A stretch of 64,000 nt of DNA, from assembly GCF_013426205.1 (NCBI RefSeq), contig NC_089422.1, positions 4,836,001 through 4,900,000 of the forward strand, read 5' to 3'. The notes under the pieces are model-generated. The model did no database searches. It saw only the letters and a program-made list of their open reading frames with translations, and was not told where the DNA came from. Below are positions 11,468 to 22,825 of this stretch, piece after piece (within the stretch, counting starts at the first letter, position 1; each line of letters opens with the position of its first letter). The DNA is from Metarhizium brunneum. Taxonomy: Eukaryota > Ascomycota > Sordariomycetes > Hypocreales > Clavicipitaceae. The translations under genes and the position numbers were made by a program.

Positions 11468-14400
11468 GAAGCCCTGATGGCTGCTCGAGCACCAACAACA
11501 CGTCATGATTTCTTCTTTTTACTCTAGCGACTTTTTTTTATATCAGCGATGGCATAGCACCGGCGTTCAATAGACATGATACCACTGGCATTTAAAACGG
11601 GGTTTTCACAAAAGCATTTCATATACATCATCACATCACCACTCAGGGTACACAGAACTTGGATATATTGGAGGTTTTTCGGGCATGTAGCTCGCTCCCA
11701 TAAACTGGTAGAGTGAGCCATACACATACACACATACATAGTACATAGGTCCACAGCCCAAGGGCAATCAAGAAAAAATTTCAAAAAGCATACAATCCAC
11801 GCATCTTCTTTGTCAGTGACCTTTTTTGCCTGTGAAATTCTTTGTCACCGTCCCGAGTCCTGACTCTTGTCCAGCGCACCACCAACCACCAAGTGGATGC
11901 CGCACCTAAAAAGGCGGGGCGATGTCGGTCCCGGCATGAATCATGGCCCGCCCGACCGCCTCTTCAGGCCATTGAGGAAGTAGTACACATGTACGTAAGC
12001 AGACGAAGAGGAAAAAAAAAGAGTTTGGCGTCAATCAATCCCACCGCCTTTCGGCGCCTCGGACTCCCGCCGACCCGCCACAAAAGCTACGTACCTGGCT
12101 CTTGATTCATCAGCTTTTTTTCCTTCTTGTCTTTTTCCAACCTTGCCAACGTCGGCAGGGGACAGCCGTGGCGCCCAATGGCGTTGCGTGACCAGGCAGG
12201 TTCACGTCAGCAAGGTTTTGGCAAGTCTGATCACAAATGGGCGGAGCGGGCATCCCAGCATCAAGGTTCCCTTGAGAATCATGTTTTGTCATCAGCAGCA
12301 TTTGTTGTTGGCACACCCGAAACCCAAGGGATGGGTCGCCAATGGCGAAATTAAGAATTGCGTGCGTGTACGGAGTGCAGAGGACAGTACGGAGTAGTAT
12401 GTATGATTGACTACATGTACTGCGTCCAATGTGTGTATGTGCGTACTTTTTGCACCGCACCTTTCAATGTTTCGTTGCCTCAGCAAAAAGCTTGGTCCTG
12501 GACCTGTTGGGGTGTCATCTTTTGCACGCCCTTTGCAGAACAGGGCCATTGTCGGGAGTCTCGCCCAGCGCGCCAAGTCACTGGAGCAGCTTGTCCGCGG
12601 CCTTCCGGGGGACGCATGGGCTGGTATTGGCGACTTGAATTGCGGGTGTCAGTTTGAGCCCGCTGTGCCGCTCAACTAGGCGGAACTCTCGGTTGACGGG
12701 TGCCGTTGATTGCCCAGTCCTGTGCTGTTTCGTAAGGCTACGTGTGACTGCTTGGGTGTGTACTCGGACTGGATGGGCTGGTTGGGCGGCACAAAGAAAC
12801 CCCCTGGTGCCAATGGGCTGAGGGATAGCATGTATGTACATACAATATGCTTTGCTTAAAATGTTGGATTTGCGATGGTGGATGATGGTTGGGCGAGTTA
12901 CGCCGGTCCAATGCATAATTCTTCGCTTCTCTTTTTGCTCTTCACTTGATTAGGTTGTCATGCAACGACGACTCCGCTCGCCTGGCATGTAAAAGCATGC
13001 GGCGCAACATGTACTCCGTACATACATAATGTAGGTTTCATCTGGAGACCCGTGATGAGGTGGTCTTTTGCTCCACTGCGCATTGCATCAATGGGATCGA
13101 CGCCATGGGATTCCGGGTCTGATACGTGGCGGGTATCCCCAACGGCAGGTGATTGGAGATTTACTGGTGCCTTGGAGGGAAAACTCAAAGGTGGTCAGGC
13201 AATGCCATTGTTTGAGATGCGTTGCCCGGTAGATGCCTGCTTGGCTGACAGGAGGTTTGCTCTGTCGCCTTGGCCATTCTCTTGGCTATTGTTGGTCGAC
13301 CGGTGCCTGCAGGGCGTGGTTTGAAACATCAGACATTGTATTGCTTTTCCATGTGACTACTACTATATAGGTACGTACCTTGGCTGGTAATCATTGATTG
13401 TTACTAAACCACCCGAATACCCGTTTGATCCGTCCATGAGTTCAAGGAAGTGCGGGGAATTAGGTTATAGCTCAACGCCCCTCGAGTCTTGACTGTGCGA
13501 AAGACAGAGGCTTGTGAGAATGGCCTGCACGCCTCACAAAATGTCCGTGGGAGCTCCGACCTCGTCGGCGGCAAATCCATGGTGCATTCGATGTCACGGG
13601 ACCATCTGTGGGATCCTCCCTCCCCGCCAGGTGCCGGTCCTGCGTCCGGCCTTGTCCGGGGCTGGGATCGGAGATCGACGTGTGCCTAGCACCGCCGATT
13701 CGCGGGGGCAAACCGTGCCTGAGTGTATCGTGAGGAGCGATGATCGGGGTGTGAACCGTTGTCGGAGTGGTTTTGCGATCCTGCAAGGGCGCGGTTGATC
13801 GATTTGACTGTGGAGGGACCTTTGATGTCTGGGGGACGCTGCACAGCGGAGGCAGTTATCTGATGGCCATGTCTGCTGGTCGTTCTTGCCGGAGTTGCAA
13901 GGCAACATTGAATGCCATTGGCTGGTTCCTTCATGACTTGCCTACCTTCCTAGATCTAAGTACTTAAGTAGGTAGATACCCAGTAGTTCTAGGCGTGTAG
14001 GAATACAGCATTTAAAGGGGGACACGGTCTTTTGACCAACTTCTACTACAGACTTTACGCATCTACTCAGATGCGGCCTGGTAGTTGTGAGGCAATGCGC
14101 CTGGGTAGACATGACAAGGGCGGATTCTTGTACACTGACGGCCTTGAATTTGTTAGCTGAGGACATTGATAGATACAGCCAAGCATCACTGCTCTAGTTT
14201 CGTTGCCGAGAACTGTTGTTGGCTCAAATCCGAAAAAACTTGCCAAAGTTGCTGCCGCTTCTACTGTATCTGGTAGATATAAACTGCATCAGTCGGATCC
14301 ACTGTCTTGTCAACCAGGCCAAGTCGGAAAAACATTTTGGTGTATCTCAATCCCGGAATCATGGTCAATACATGTAGTGAATTTTTTTAAAAAAAATTCT

Positions 14401-14651
14401 TTTTTTAAAAAAAAGCTCTGCCTGTGCAAGCTCCTTGAGCTCAAGTGCTATTTTCATCTTCTTCTTCAAAATCCCCACGGGCAATCTCATCCCTCCAAGC
14501 CGACTTGACGTTATCAATCAACCCCCCCAGCTCCGGTCCCCACCAAACACGTGCGACAAACCCGAGTTTTGATATCCTCAAGCTCCCACGAAAAAAATCC
14601 ATCAACTACAATAGACAGCTGCCACTGATATACAAACGCAACCAATACACA
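11468..14651. other. Intergenic region, about 3.2 kb, no supportable gene
   Basis: Only short overlapping frames of up to 116 codons are present, none protein-like. The dispersed motif occurs at 12368, 12388 and 13011. An A/T palindrome lies at 14381-14414, and the final 200 bases, C/T-rich with few ATGs, are the likely promoter and leader of the Iba57 gene. Confidence 0.55.
14381..14414. repeat. A/T homopolymer inverted repeat
   Basis: Two successive T7-8/A8 blocks separated by TTC give a sequence able to form an AT-only hairpin. It lies about 240 bases upstream of the Iba57 ATG, so it may also act as a poly(dA:dT) promoter element (inference). Confidence 0.7.
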
Positions 14652-15791
14652 ATGGGCGCGGCACGGCGCGCTCTACCCACGCGCCTCCTCTGCCGAAGCT
14701 GCCTCAAACACCAGCAACGCCGATTCGCAAGCTCGGCCGCGCCCCCGAAACCGCCGCCTTCCGGCCTCGCTGCCCTCCCGTCTCGACAGCTCCTCTCTGT
14801 ATCCGGGCCCGAAGCTACAAAGTTCCTGCAGGGAATAATCACGGCCAACATGGCCAACGCCGAGGGCCTGCCGCGCAGAGATGCGTTCTACTCGGGGTTC
14901 CTGAACGCCACGGGCCGCGTGGTCCACGACATCTTCATATACCCCTTCCGGCAGGCCAAGCAAGACGACGGCTACCTGATCGAGGCAGACGCAGGCGAGA
15001 TGGCCAGGTTCGCCAAACTCATCAAGCGGTACAAGCTACGTGCAAAGGTCACGGTGCGCAACGTCCCGCCGGACGAGGCGTCTGTTTGGCAGGCCTGGGA
15101 CGACGCCTCGCCGCTGGACATTGCAGCCAGCGAGTCCCGGGTGGTGTTGAAGGACCCCAGGGCTCCTGGGCTGGGGCACCGCATCGTCCAGCTGAACCAC
15201 AAGGCGCCCGAGCTCGACGTGGACGCTTCTACGGAGGATGCGTACACGATCCGGCGCTATCTGCAGGGCGTCGCCGAGGGCCAGGACGAGATTCTCCGCG
15301 AGCAGGCGCTGCCGCTGGAGAGCAACATGGAACTGATGAATGGGATAGACTTCCACAAGGGCTGCTACGTCGGGCAGGAGCTCACGATCCGGACGAGGCA
15401 CCGCGGCGTGGTGCGGAAGCGCATCCTGCCGTGCGCGATTTACAGCGAGGACAAGGCGCCGCCGCAGACGCTCTCGTATGATCCCGAGTGCGCTTCCCCG
15501 GAGAGCCTGACGGCGGACATGATCCCCGCCGAGACGAGCATTGGGCGGTTCGGCAAGAAGGGACGCAGCGCGGGCAAGTGGTTGAAGGGCGTGGGCAACA
15601 TTGGGCTGGGACTGTGCCGGCTCGAGATCATGACGGACGTTGTCCTACCCGGGGAGCAGGCTGCGGCCACGTATAAGCCGGGAAATGAGTTTGTACTCGA
15701 ATGGGGCGACGAGGACAACAAAAGCGACGTCAAGGTGAAGGCGTTTGTGCCGAAGTGGCTGCGCGAGGGATTGAGCGCGCAGCAGGGCTGA
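14652..15791 (+). CDS. caf17: Mitochondrial iron-sulfur assembly factor Iba57 (Caf17 homologue)
   Basis: Intronless, 379 residues. Member of the YgfZ/GcvT-like folate-binding family. The yeast counterpart Iba57 works in the mitochondrial matrix with Isa1/Isa2 to make 4Fe-4S clusters for aconitase, lipoate synthase and similar enzymes (established). The N-terminus is a textbook import signal: Arg-rich, no acidic residues, RRLLCRSCL-like helix and an RRFASSAAP cleavage context near residue 25. The family signature KGCYVGQELTIRT is present near residue 238, including the Cys conserved in YgfZ/Iba57. The start at 14652 (CACAATGGG) is chosen because the frame upstream is leader-like and the signal begins exactly here. 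Length fits the fungal family. Confidence 0.93.
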   Translation: MGAARRALPTRLLCRSCLKHQQRRFASSAAPPKPPPSGLAALPSRQLLSVSGPEATKFLQGIITANMANAEGLPRRDAFYSGFLNATGRVVHDIFIYPFRQAKQDDGYLIEADAGEMARFAKLIKRYKLRAKVTVRNVPPDEASVWQAWDDASPLDIAASESRVVLKDPRAPGLGHRIVQLNHKAPELDVDASTEDAYTIRRYLQGVAEGQDEILREQALPLESNMELMNGIDFHKGCYVGQELTIRTRHRGVVRKRILPCAIYSEDKAPPQTLSYDPECASPESLTADMIPAETSIGRFGKKGRSAGKWLKGVGNIGLGLCRLEIMTDVVLPGEQAAATYKPGNEFVLEWGDEDNKSDVKVKAFVPKWLREGLSAQQG

Positions 15792-17153
15792 GGGAGACGG
15801 CATAGAGGGCACGGAATACTTGCATACACATAGATGAATAAATAGAGAGTAAACAACTACACAACTTTCTTCACTGGAAACACGGGGCTGCTTGGAGTAT
15901 TTCTGGATATGCTCGTTGGCCGTATCAAGGCAGCGACCGGCAAAGCAGTCATATTAATAAATAACTGGGATTGGGAAACACAGGCCATGAATACGGAGCT
16001 GGTTGCTTAGACGCCAGGCCCGATGTGGTTGCGGCCATTTTGGGTCAACGGTGGGAACTGGGTTCCTCCAGGGGCGCAGAACTGACATGGACAAGCTACG
16101 GAGTACTTACCGTCGACAACTGACAAGCGGGCCGATCCCTGGACATGGAAGAAGCCTGCCTCCTCGTTCAGCCCATGCAGCCTTGTCAAGACGAAAAAAG
16201 AAGCGGCATCAGCGTGAGAGGGAGGCAGGCTATGCAGACGATGACTGCTGATCTGGCCAAACAACAGCCATTTCCCCCAGTGCCACTGCAGCCTGTCTGC
16301 CTCATGCAACCGTCAATTGATGGCCGAAGCGCAAGCGACAATTCAAGCAGCCAACACCTGCCTATGAGTGCCGCGATACCAAAGTCGTGAGGCTGGGTCA
16401 AGCCGGCATTGGCTGAGGTGTGGGAACGTGCAGTGGCCAAGATGAGCGTCACGAGGCACGAGGGGGCCGCAATTTCGCCTGGCGAAGACTTAGCTAAGGC
16501 GGGAATACAACCCCTGCGGTCTGGTCGAATCTGGCAAGATTGACTTTCTATTCATACCAGAGTCGGGCAAAGGACAAGATTGAACGTCGGTCAGCCCGTT
16601 GCATCGACGCGAGGTACGGAGCAGTCCGTAGCACCAGACTGCGTATCGATCGGGTCCAACGTCGCGCCGCGCCAGTCTGCCGCCAAACCCTCGCACCGGC
16701 TCCGTCCAAAATTAGTGCCGCTGCGACTCCAACAGCCTTGGGGTCATTGGCCGTGTTTTGTCTGATGACTGGCTTTTGGCCGATCTGGCTCTGACGGGCT
16801 GACACTGAGGCTTGTGGATGTGAGGCTGGGCAAAGGGGAAGGCGAGTGAGCATCTCACCCATCTCACGCTTCTTAGTTCTGACCCTCCCTAGCCTCACGT
16901 GTGGTCACTGGTATACCGAACTCTTGGCGCGCGGGTACGTGTATGACGTTCATCTCATCTCAAGCTCGCATTCTGGCATTTATTTAACCCCTTGTTGCCG
17001 CGGCAGACGGGCCCGGCAAAAGCGCAACAAGAAACATTGATTCGTTCCCATCACTCCTCTACCAACTAACTTGCGCGGCTAAACCATCTACATCGCCCTA
17101 CGATACTACGTAAATTTGGTCCGTAAAACTCAGGGGGGAACAAGACGAGCAAC
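15792..17153. other. Intergenic region, about 1.4 kb
   Basis: Between the Iba57 stop and the DUF2235 start. No gene-like frame seen. One copy of the dispersed motif at 16096 and a diverged pair at 16614. The last 300 bases are the presumed promoter of the DUF2235 gene. Confidence 0.6.
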
Positions 17154-18992
17154 ATGGCCGCCGAATATGCCACGACAAGGCGCCAAAAGAAGCGCCTCAT
17201 AGTTTGCTGCGACGGAACCTGGATGAACAGCGACTACGGATTCTCAAAATCGAGCCCCTTTTCTAAAAAGGGAACCTTGCAGGTGCCCTCCAATGTCACG
17301 CGTATATCGCGATGTTTCAAGCGCCGCTGCGCAGACGGCACCCTGCAAATTATTTCCTATGAGTCGGGAGTCGGCAGTGGCAGCAATACGCTTGATAGCA
17401 TCACCGGCGGAGCGTTTGGGACTGGCCTTGCCGAGGTGGGTGGCTTGCTGCGTTTCCCAAGACATGAAAGTAGAGTGCTCGAAACTAACCATTCTCGATA
17501 GCGTGTCCGCGAGGTGTACGCGTATTTGTGCGCCAACTACATGGATGGCGATGAGATATTTCTAGTCGGCTTCTCAAGGGGCGCCTTCACCGCGAGATCT
17601 GTCTCTGGCATGATTGCAAATTTGGGCCTGTTGACCAGAGAGGGCGTCGAGCACTTCTACCCTATTTTCAAGGACATGCAAAACTGGGAGAACGAGGACT
17701 ATGTCGACCCCTTTCCCAGTGTGCCGTTCCGAGACAAACCCAAAGGTGCCCACGCTGACGTCGAGTATCGAGCTCGGCTTGAGAAGATGGGGTACACTCG
17801 CGTCTATCAAAAGAACAACAACCTCATCAAAGTCAAGGGCGTATGTGTTTGGGATACTGTCGGCAGTCTCGGGATCCCCAAGATCCATTGGTTGGAAAAG
17901 CTCGGCGTTCGGCCAAACAATGACGAATAAGTCTTCCCTCCCCCGCGACTCTCCTGATCTACATGTATATAAAAGCTAACCTTCGGTGAACATACAAGTG
18001 GCATGATACGGCTCTATCAGACCGAATTGAACATGCTTTCCAGGCACTGGCACTTGACGAGACTCGTACACCCTTCAGTCCTGCAGTTTGGGAGCGTCCT
18101 CGGCGTGAGGGACTACGCACGGTAGATTTGCGGCAGGTGTGGTTTCCTGGGAACCATGGAAACTGCGGTGGTGGATGGGACGACCAGGGCATCGCTAATG
18201 CTACATTAGCCTGTAAGTTTTGGTGCAATTTGGAACCCTACTCGTTGTCTAGCGGCGCTGACTTTACTAGGGATGATGGATCAAATGACCAGCATCGGCG
18301 TCGAGTTTGACACGCCATCACTAAAACGAGTAGTTGAGCAAACGTCTGATTTCTATGAGTCGCCCGAGGCACACAACCAGAAGAAAGACCGGAGCAAGCT
18401 CAAGCAATGGGCCGTTGATCCAATTTACGACAGCAACAAGCCGCTCAGGCCGTGGGCTCTGGGGTCCATCCAAAAAGTGGGTGGTGTTTTTTACGCCCTA
18501 TCCGGAGATACGATTAGAACTCCAGGCATGTACAAGCAAGTTGATCCAAAAACATCGGCATGCCGAGAAAGTTACCTGCAGGATACAAACGAGAAAGTAC
18601 ACAGCTCTGTGCGAGTGCGGCTAGCATGCGAAGGTTTGGGTCTCAATGACGAATCCGTATGGACATGCCAGGCCCTTTCGGACTGGAAGCTGAAGCGGGC
18701 CATCTTTGAATATGATGAAGAGGTTCATCACTACAAACCATATGATCGGTACCGCGACCGGCCGTCTCGTGAAGGCTGGATCTGGAAATATGTTGGCAGT
18801 GAGAAGAACGCACCAGGCCAAAGAATTATGCCCGAAGAGCCTCTGGGCCCGTATGAGCGATATGTATTGGAATTATCGGGTGGAAGCCCAAATGTGTACG
18901 ATTATGCCGATAGAAGAGCAAACAGGAGCAAGAGAAGGAGCAGATCTGAGCGATCACGGAAGACGTTAAGGGGGGCGTCGCATACTTACTAA
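17154..18992 (+). CDS. DUF2235 alpha/beta hydrolase, four exons, second splice donor damaged
   Basis: Exons: 17154-17435, 17502-17927, 17999-18212 and 18271-18992; an intact version would have 547 residues. It belongs to the DUF2235 family of uncharacterised alpha/beta hydrolases, common as expanded families in fungi. Seen: N-terminal LIVCCDGTWMNSD, nucleophile elbow GFSRGAFTARS (Ser near residue 118), VWDTVGSLGIP, and the WFPGNHGNCGGG segment with the likely catalytic His. Introns 1 (66 nt) and 3 (58 nt) are canonical. Intron 2 has a proper branch site (GCTAACC) and acceptor (ATACAAG), and keeping family sequence in frame needs splicing right after GACGAA. But the genome reads GACGAATAAGTC: a consensus GTAAGT donor without its first G, which creates an in-frame TAA at 17928. 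As read, the protein stops at 236 residues, before the final catalytic region. It is either a recent pseudogene, a base-call error, or a non-canonical intron. Confidence 0.75.
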
Positions 18993-19485
18993 GCATTAGA
19001 CATAAGGAGGCTATGTACTAGCCGGCAGGAATAATATTTTAAATACCACCATGAATGCAAGCACTAGTACTCTGTACTTGATGTCAGATGTCGATCAACC
19101 CGTCGTCAATGCAAGAAGTCTATTAGGTAGCTTTACCAGGTCGCTAATGAGAGGTCAGCGCTGGCATACTGATAAAAGTGGGTCACGTGGAGCCGACCAG
19201 ACTTTCTAGAAAACGCTGCCTCGAGGTATAATGTCGTCTTCATCTCAACTCAGCTGACGACCCGGCCTTTCTCATTCGCAGCGGCTCAAAAAAAAAAACT
19301 ATCTGTTGCGAGGAGCCCAACCCTCACATATGATCTGTGACAGGAAAATCGTTTAGTAAGCGGGACCAAGAACGCCCGTGATACTCGCGCCTGCCCACGG
19401 CGCTTTTGCGCTCCAAGGTGTCACAGCCAGCACACCACCGGACTCTTCCACGAAAGTCAGCCAACCAGTCGAATAGAAAGGCACC
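18993..19485. other. Intergenic, about 490 nt
   Basis: 3' end of the DUF2235 gene and promoter of the J-protein gene. An A11 run lies at about 19289-19299, some 190 bases before the ATG. Nothing else seen. Confidence 0.6.
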
Positions 19486-20313
19486 ATGGGTGAAGAAAAC
19501 AGGGATCTCGTGCGTCTCGCAGGCGAATATGCCGACAGAGACATCGACCTTTACAATCTCCTCGGTGTCGACGCGCTCACGGCAAAGGAAGACATCCACC
19601 GCGCGTGGAGGAAGCGCTCCATCAAGTACCACCCGGACAAGGCCCGCGAGAACTTTGACCCCGAGAAATGGGAGCTCTTCGAGAAGGCGCGAGACATCCT
19701 GTCGGACGCGAGCGCGCGCGCCGTGTACGACGGTGCCAGCAAGGCCAAGCTCCTGCGCAGGCAAGAGCGCGAGGCCATGGACAAGGAGCGCAAGAAGTTT
19801 GCCGATGATCTCGAGGCGCGAGAAGACGCCGCCAGGAGGGCGAGGGAGGAGAAGCAGCAAATGGAGCGGGAGATGCTGCAGAAGGAGAGGGAGAGACTGG
19901 CGGAGGAGCAGCAGATGCGGGCCGAGGAGACGAGACGGCAGGCCGAGGCCGCGCAGGAGGTGGAGGACCTGGCCGAGGCTAGAAGGCGGCTGAAGGAGAA
20001 GAAGGACGAGAAGGCGAGGAAGAAGCAGGCCAAGGAGAGCATGAGGGCAACTCTCGGGTCCGTCGGCAAACCCTCTGGCCCTGCGAATGGGGTCGTCAAC
20101 GTTCCGGGGGATTATGTTGCGGATCTGGCTCTCAACAAGCAGTACTGGGAGCTGGTCTGCGACAAACTACGCGCTATTCAGGCAGTCAGGAATCTGCAGA
20201 AGGAAGACACGCCAGCAGAAATTTTGCAAGAGGCAGAGAGGGTCGTTCAGGAGGTCCGGGGCAAGATTCATGAGGCCGAGGCCAGGTATCAGCGTGAAAC
20301 GGCAACCACCTAA
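19486..20313 (+). CDS. J-domain protein of the Cwf23/DNAJC17 (spliceosome-associated) type
   Basis: Intronless, 275 residues, start in a strong context (GCACCATGGG). The J-domain spans about residues 18-85: DIDLYNLLGVDAL, then IKYHPDKA with the HPD tripeptide that stimulates Hsp70 ATPase, then FEKARDILSD and RAVYDG. From about 88 to 190 it is an almost uninterrupted charged coiled coil (Arg/Glu/Lys). The C-terminal segment (VADLALNKQYWELVCDKLRA onward) may be a small helical domain. This order (J-domain first, long basic/acidic coiled coil, no Gly-Phe region, no zinc finger) matches S. pombe Cwf23, yeast Cwc23 and human DNAJC17, which act in pre-mRNA splicing. Human DNAJC17 carries an RRM that I do not see here. 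The gene converges with the decarboxylase gene; their stops are 91 bases apart. Confidence 0.8.
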   Translation: MGEENRDLVRLAGEYADRDIDLYNLLGVDALTAKEDIHRAWRKRSIKYHPDKARENFDPEKWELFEKARDILSDASARAVYDGASKAKLLRRQEREAMDKERKKFADDLEAREDAARRAREEKQQMEREMLQKERERLAEEQQMRAEETRRQAEAAQEVEDLAEARRRLKEKKDEKARKKQAKESMRATLGSVGKPSGPANGVVNVPGDYVADLALNKQYWELVCDKLRAIQAVRNLQKEDTPAEILQEAERVVQEVRGKIHEAEARYQRETATT

Positions 20314-20404
20314 GGGCATTTTTTACGATTACGCTAAAGGAAAAAAGAAGAATACTGTCACATTGTGCCGCAGTATTTTCTATTTCGTGAGAGCCGGAGC
20401 CATC

Positions 20405-21538
20405 TCAAGCCTTTTCTTCTAGTCTCAGAACACGGATAGCGTTTGACCCCATGATCGCCTTGGCCTCGGCGGATCCTTCACCAACAGCCTCGGCAACAGC
20501 TCGTGCATTCAGACTGACGCTCTCCCACTGTCCTTGTTCGTCAGTCGTGATGGGCGGGAAGAACGGATGGTCGGTGCCAAACATGAGTCTGTCGGAACCG
20601 CTTGCGTCGATTGCGGCCTTCAACCCGACCTCTGAATATATCACGGCATCCAGATAGACCTGCTCCTTGAGCACATCCCAGACCGTGCGGCGATTTTCCC
20701 CAACTTTGCCCTCCCGAACAAGCTGCCCATCGTGGAAGATGCAGCTCTCGATGCGGCCCGCGAGGAACGGCAGGGTGCCGCCACTGTGCGCGAGCACCAT
20801 CCTCAGGTCGCGGACCTGGTCAAAGACGCCGGCCAAATACATGCGTGCCACGGCAATCGTCGTCTCCATGGGGAAGCCCAAAGCCAGCGGAAGAACATGG
20901 CCGTACTCGCCAGCACGGGGGCCCCACACGTCGTTGGGCAGGCCGTAGTGAGGATGAAGGAAAATGGTGAGATTTGCGGCAGCCAGTGCCTCGAAAATTG
21001 GAATGAGATGAGGGTCGTCCAGTCCCTTCCCGAGCCCCGAGGTGCCAAGGATGACACCGCGGCAGTATTTCAGGGCCGCGAGGTGGGATATCGACGCCAG
21101 AAGCGTCTCGAGCGGTGCGGTCAGAGGCAGCGTGCCGAAGAAGAACAGCCGGCCGTGGTGTTTGCCGCACATGTCTGAGAATTCGACGTTGACAGACTCG
21201 GCGATGTCGCCGGCGTGGGAGGCGTGGACAAAGTCCAGCCACGGGTTAGCTAGAGAAATGACAGATATATCGATGCGATGCGTGTCCATGAAATGAATCT
21301 TTTGGTCGAGCGATGCGAAGTGAGATGTGAGCGGTCGTCCGGGGGGCTTTGCTGAGGGGTCGTTGATGGCTTTTTCCAAGTCTCCGAGCTCAGCTTCCAG
21401 CAGAATGAGACGGGGCTCGGGGGCTTGAGGAAACTTGCGGACCAAGGGGATTGTCGTCCGAGACTCGAGAATCTTGATATACTGGGGGGGATACATGTGG
21501 GTGTGGATGTCCACGACGGTTGGATTGGACGTGGCCAT
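20405..21538 (-). CDS. Isoorotate (uracil-5-carboxylate) decarboxylase
   Basis: Intronless, 377 residues, ATG at 21538. Amidohydrolase-superfamily decarboxylase (ACMSD-like family) that converts 5-carboxyuracil to uracil and CO2, the last step of thymine salvage. Seen: metal-binding VVDIHTHMYPP with the HxH pair at residues 12 and 14, FLHPHYGLPN (third His ligand, near 195), LAHSGGTLPFLAGR, and GTDHPFFPP with the Asp ligand near 323. It closely matches my memory of the structurally characterised Cordyceps militaris enzyme in length and in blocks such as YCRGVILGTSGLGKGLDDPH, and far less the shorter ACMSD or gamma-resorcylate decarboxylases. Context supports the call strongly: the divergent neighbour is thymine-7-hydroxylase, whose product is this enzyme's substrate. 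Confidence 0.93.
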   Translation of the reverse strand: MATSNPTVVDIHTHMYPPQYIKILESRTTIPLVRKFPQAPEPRLILLEAELGDLEKAINDPSAKPPGRPLTSHFASLDQKIHFMDTHRIDISVISLANPWLDFVHASHAGDIAESVNVEFSDMCGKHHGRLFFFGTLPLTAPLETLLASISHLAALKYCRGVILGTSGLGKGLDDPHLIPIFEALAAANLTIFLHPHYGLPNDVWGPRAGEYGHVLPLALGFPMETTIAVARMYLAGVFDQVRDLRMVLAHSGGTLPFLAGRIESCIFHDGQLVREGKVGENRRTVWDVLKEQVYLDAVIYSEVGLKAAIDASGSDRLMFGTDHPFFPPITTDEQGQWESVSLNARAVAEAVGEGSAEAKAIMGSNAIRVLRLEEKA

Positions 21539-22825
21539 GTTGGGCTGGTCGTCTGAGCGTGGATGGATGAAGCCGAATCTGCTGCAGTGAGATGTAAATC
21601 AAAGAGAAGCAAATGTGCAGATGCGTTCAACGTTGACATGGCATGGGCGTAGTAGCGGCACCGCAATAGTATCTGGTGTGTGGCTGCCCCTCGTCTGTGG
21701 TCTTGCAGCGGCACCGAATTGGGACTGGTCAATGTTGGTTTATACTTGCCGCTCCCTCTTTTTTATTCTTGTCTTTTTATGTCGTGATCTGGGGATGACG
21801 TTGGGCACAACAACATGCCGTCTTGACCAGTAGAATCGCTGGCCAAGTCTCCAATTCAACCAGCATTCAGTTATAGCACATGCGACCCAAGCATCTGTGC
21901 CGTGGCAGGCGAGCCATGATCACGTTGTATGCCCCGCACAGGAATACAACATCACGTCTGCGGGTGTCCCCTTAAAGTCAGGTAGATAAAGATATGGCAA
22001 GTGGCATTGGAGGGCCAGAAATTTGGCTGAAGCGTCGGCCGTGGCCGCTCACGGTCCAAGCAGAGAGCCTTTTCTAGAGTCAACACAACACGACAAAAAA
22101 AAAATAATAAACCGATACATGTTCCCTGCTCTTGGATTGTGGGTGACTGGCATGGGTAAATATCTTGAGAGATATGTTATCTATGTTCTCAAGTGGTTGC
22201 ATGTTTTGGTCGATTGGCCAGGCCATTGGGGGCGTCGATTCTCTCCACTGGGCCCCGCTAGTCAACCACTTAGCCGCTGACGGGTAGTGAATATCGATCA
22301 ATCGATTGATCCCAGTGCCGTCGGCCACTATCAGCCACTGGCTTAGGCGCTGTGGGGAGCTGGCCATCTGCAGGTCTGCGGGGAACCCTGATTAGCGGTT
22401 CGTCAGCCCATCCATGTTCACTCTTGACGCCAAACTTCAGAAGCCGTCCGACGATGTTGAGGCGACTCGCAGCTGTGCCCTCGTAATGGAGGGTATGTCG
22501 GAAAATAGGCGAATGGGCTAGGCGCTCTGTCATGGTGCTGCCATTATGCGGCGGTTGCCGAGGGCGTTTTGGTTTAGGACGTTTGATTAGGTGGCAGCGT
22601 TGTGGCAGCGTTGTGGTAGCGTTGTGGTTGTATCTGTGTTGAATTCTGTAACTAGTACCTACCTACTTAGGTATATGAGGCTTGTTTCGCCCGCTTGTGC
22701 ACCTTCCCATTGAAACTGGAAATTTATCGCCAGACCTCTCGTGCTGGGTCCCTCCCTCGACTTGCCCGCATAATCACTGTGATCCTCAATTTTTATCGTG
22801 TCTCATCATTTTCTTTATAAACGAA
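21539..22825. promoter_or_regulatory. Shared divergent upstream region of the thymine-salvage pair
   Basis: 1287 bases separate the two start codons. No gene-like frame is present. HGATAR-type sites (AGATAA near 21985; TTATCT at 22177) are present, the sort bound by AreA/NIT2 nitrogen regulators; nitrogen control of pyrimidine use is known in Neurospora, but its extension to this locus is inference from two short sites. A 9-nt palindromic run, ATCGATCAATCGATTGAT, lies near 22293. A short 11-nt tandem repeat is at 22591-22623, about 200 bases before the hydroxylase ATG. Confidence 0.5.
22591..22623. repeat. 11-nt tandem repeat (three copies) in the thymine-7-hydroxylase promoter
   Basis: GTGGCAGCGTT occurs twice exactly and a third time with one C-to-T change, followed by a partial fourth copy (GTGGTTG). 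Confidence 0.85.

Noticed and set aside
17154..17930. A complete two-exon short DUF2235 protein ending at 17930
   Set aside because: Family sequence continues in frame after the damaged intron for over 300 residues, so the short version is better explained as a broken full-length gene.
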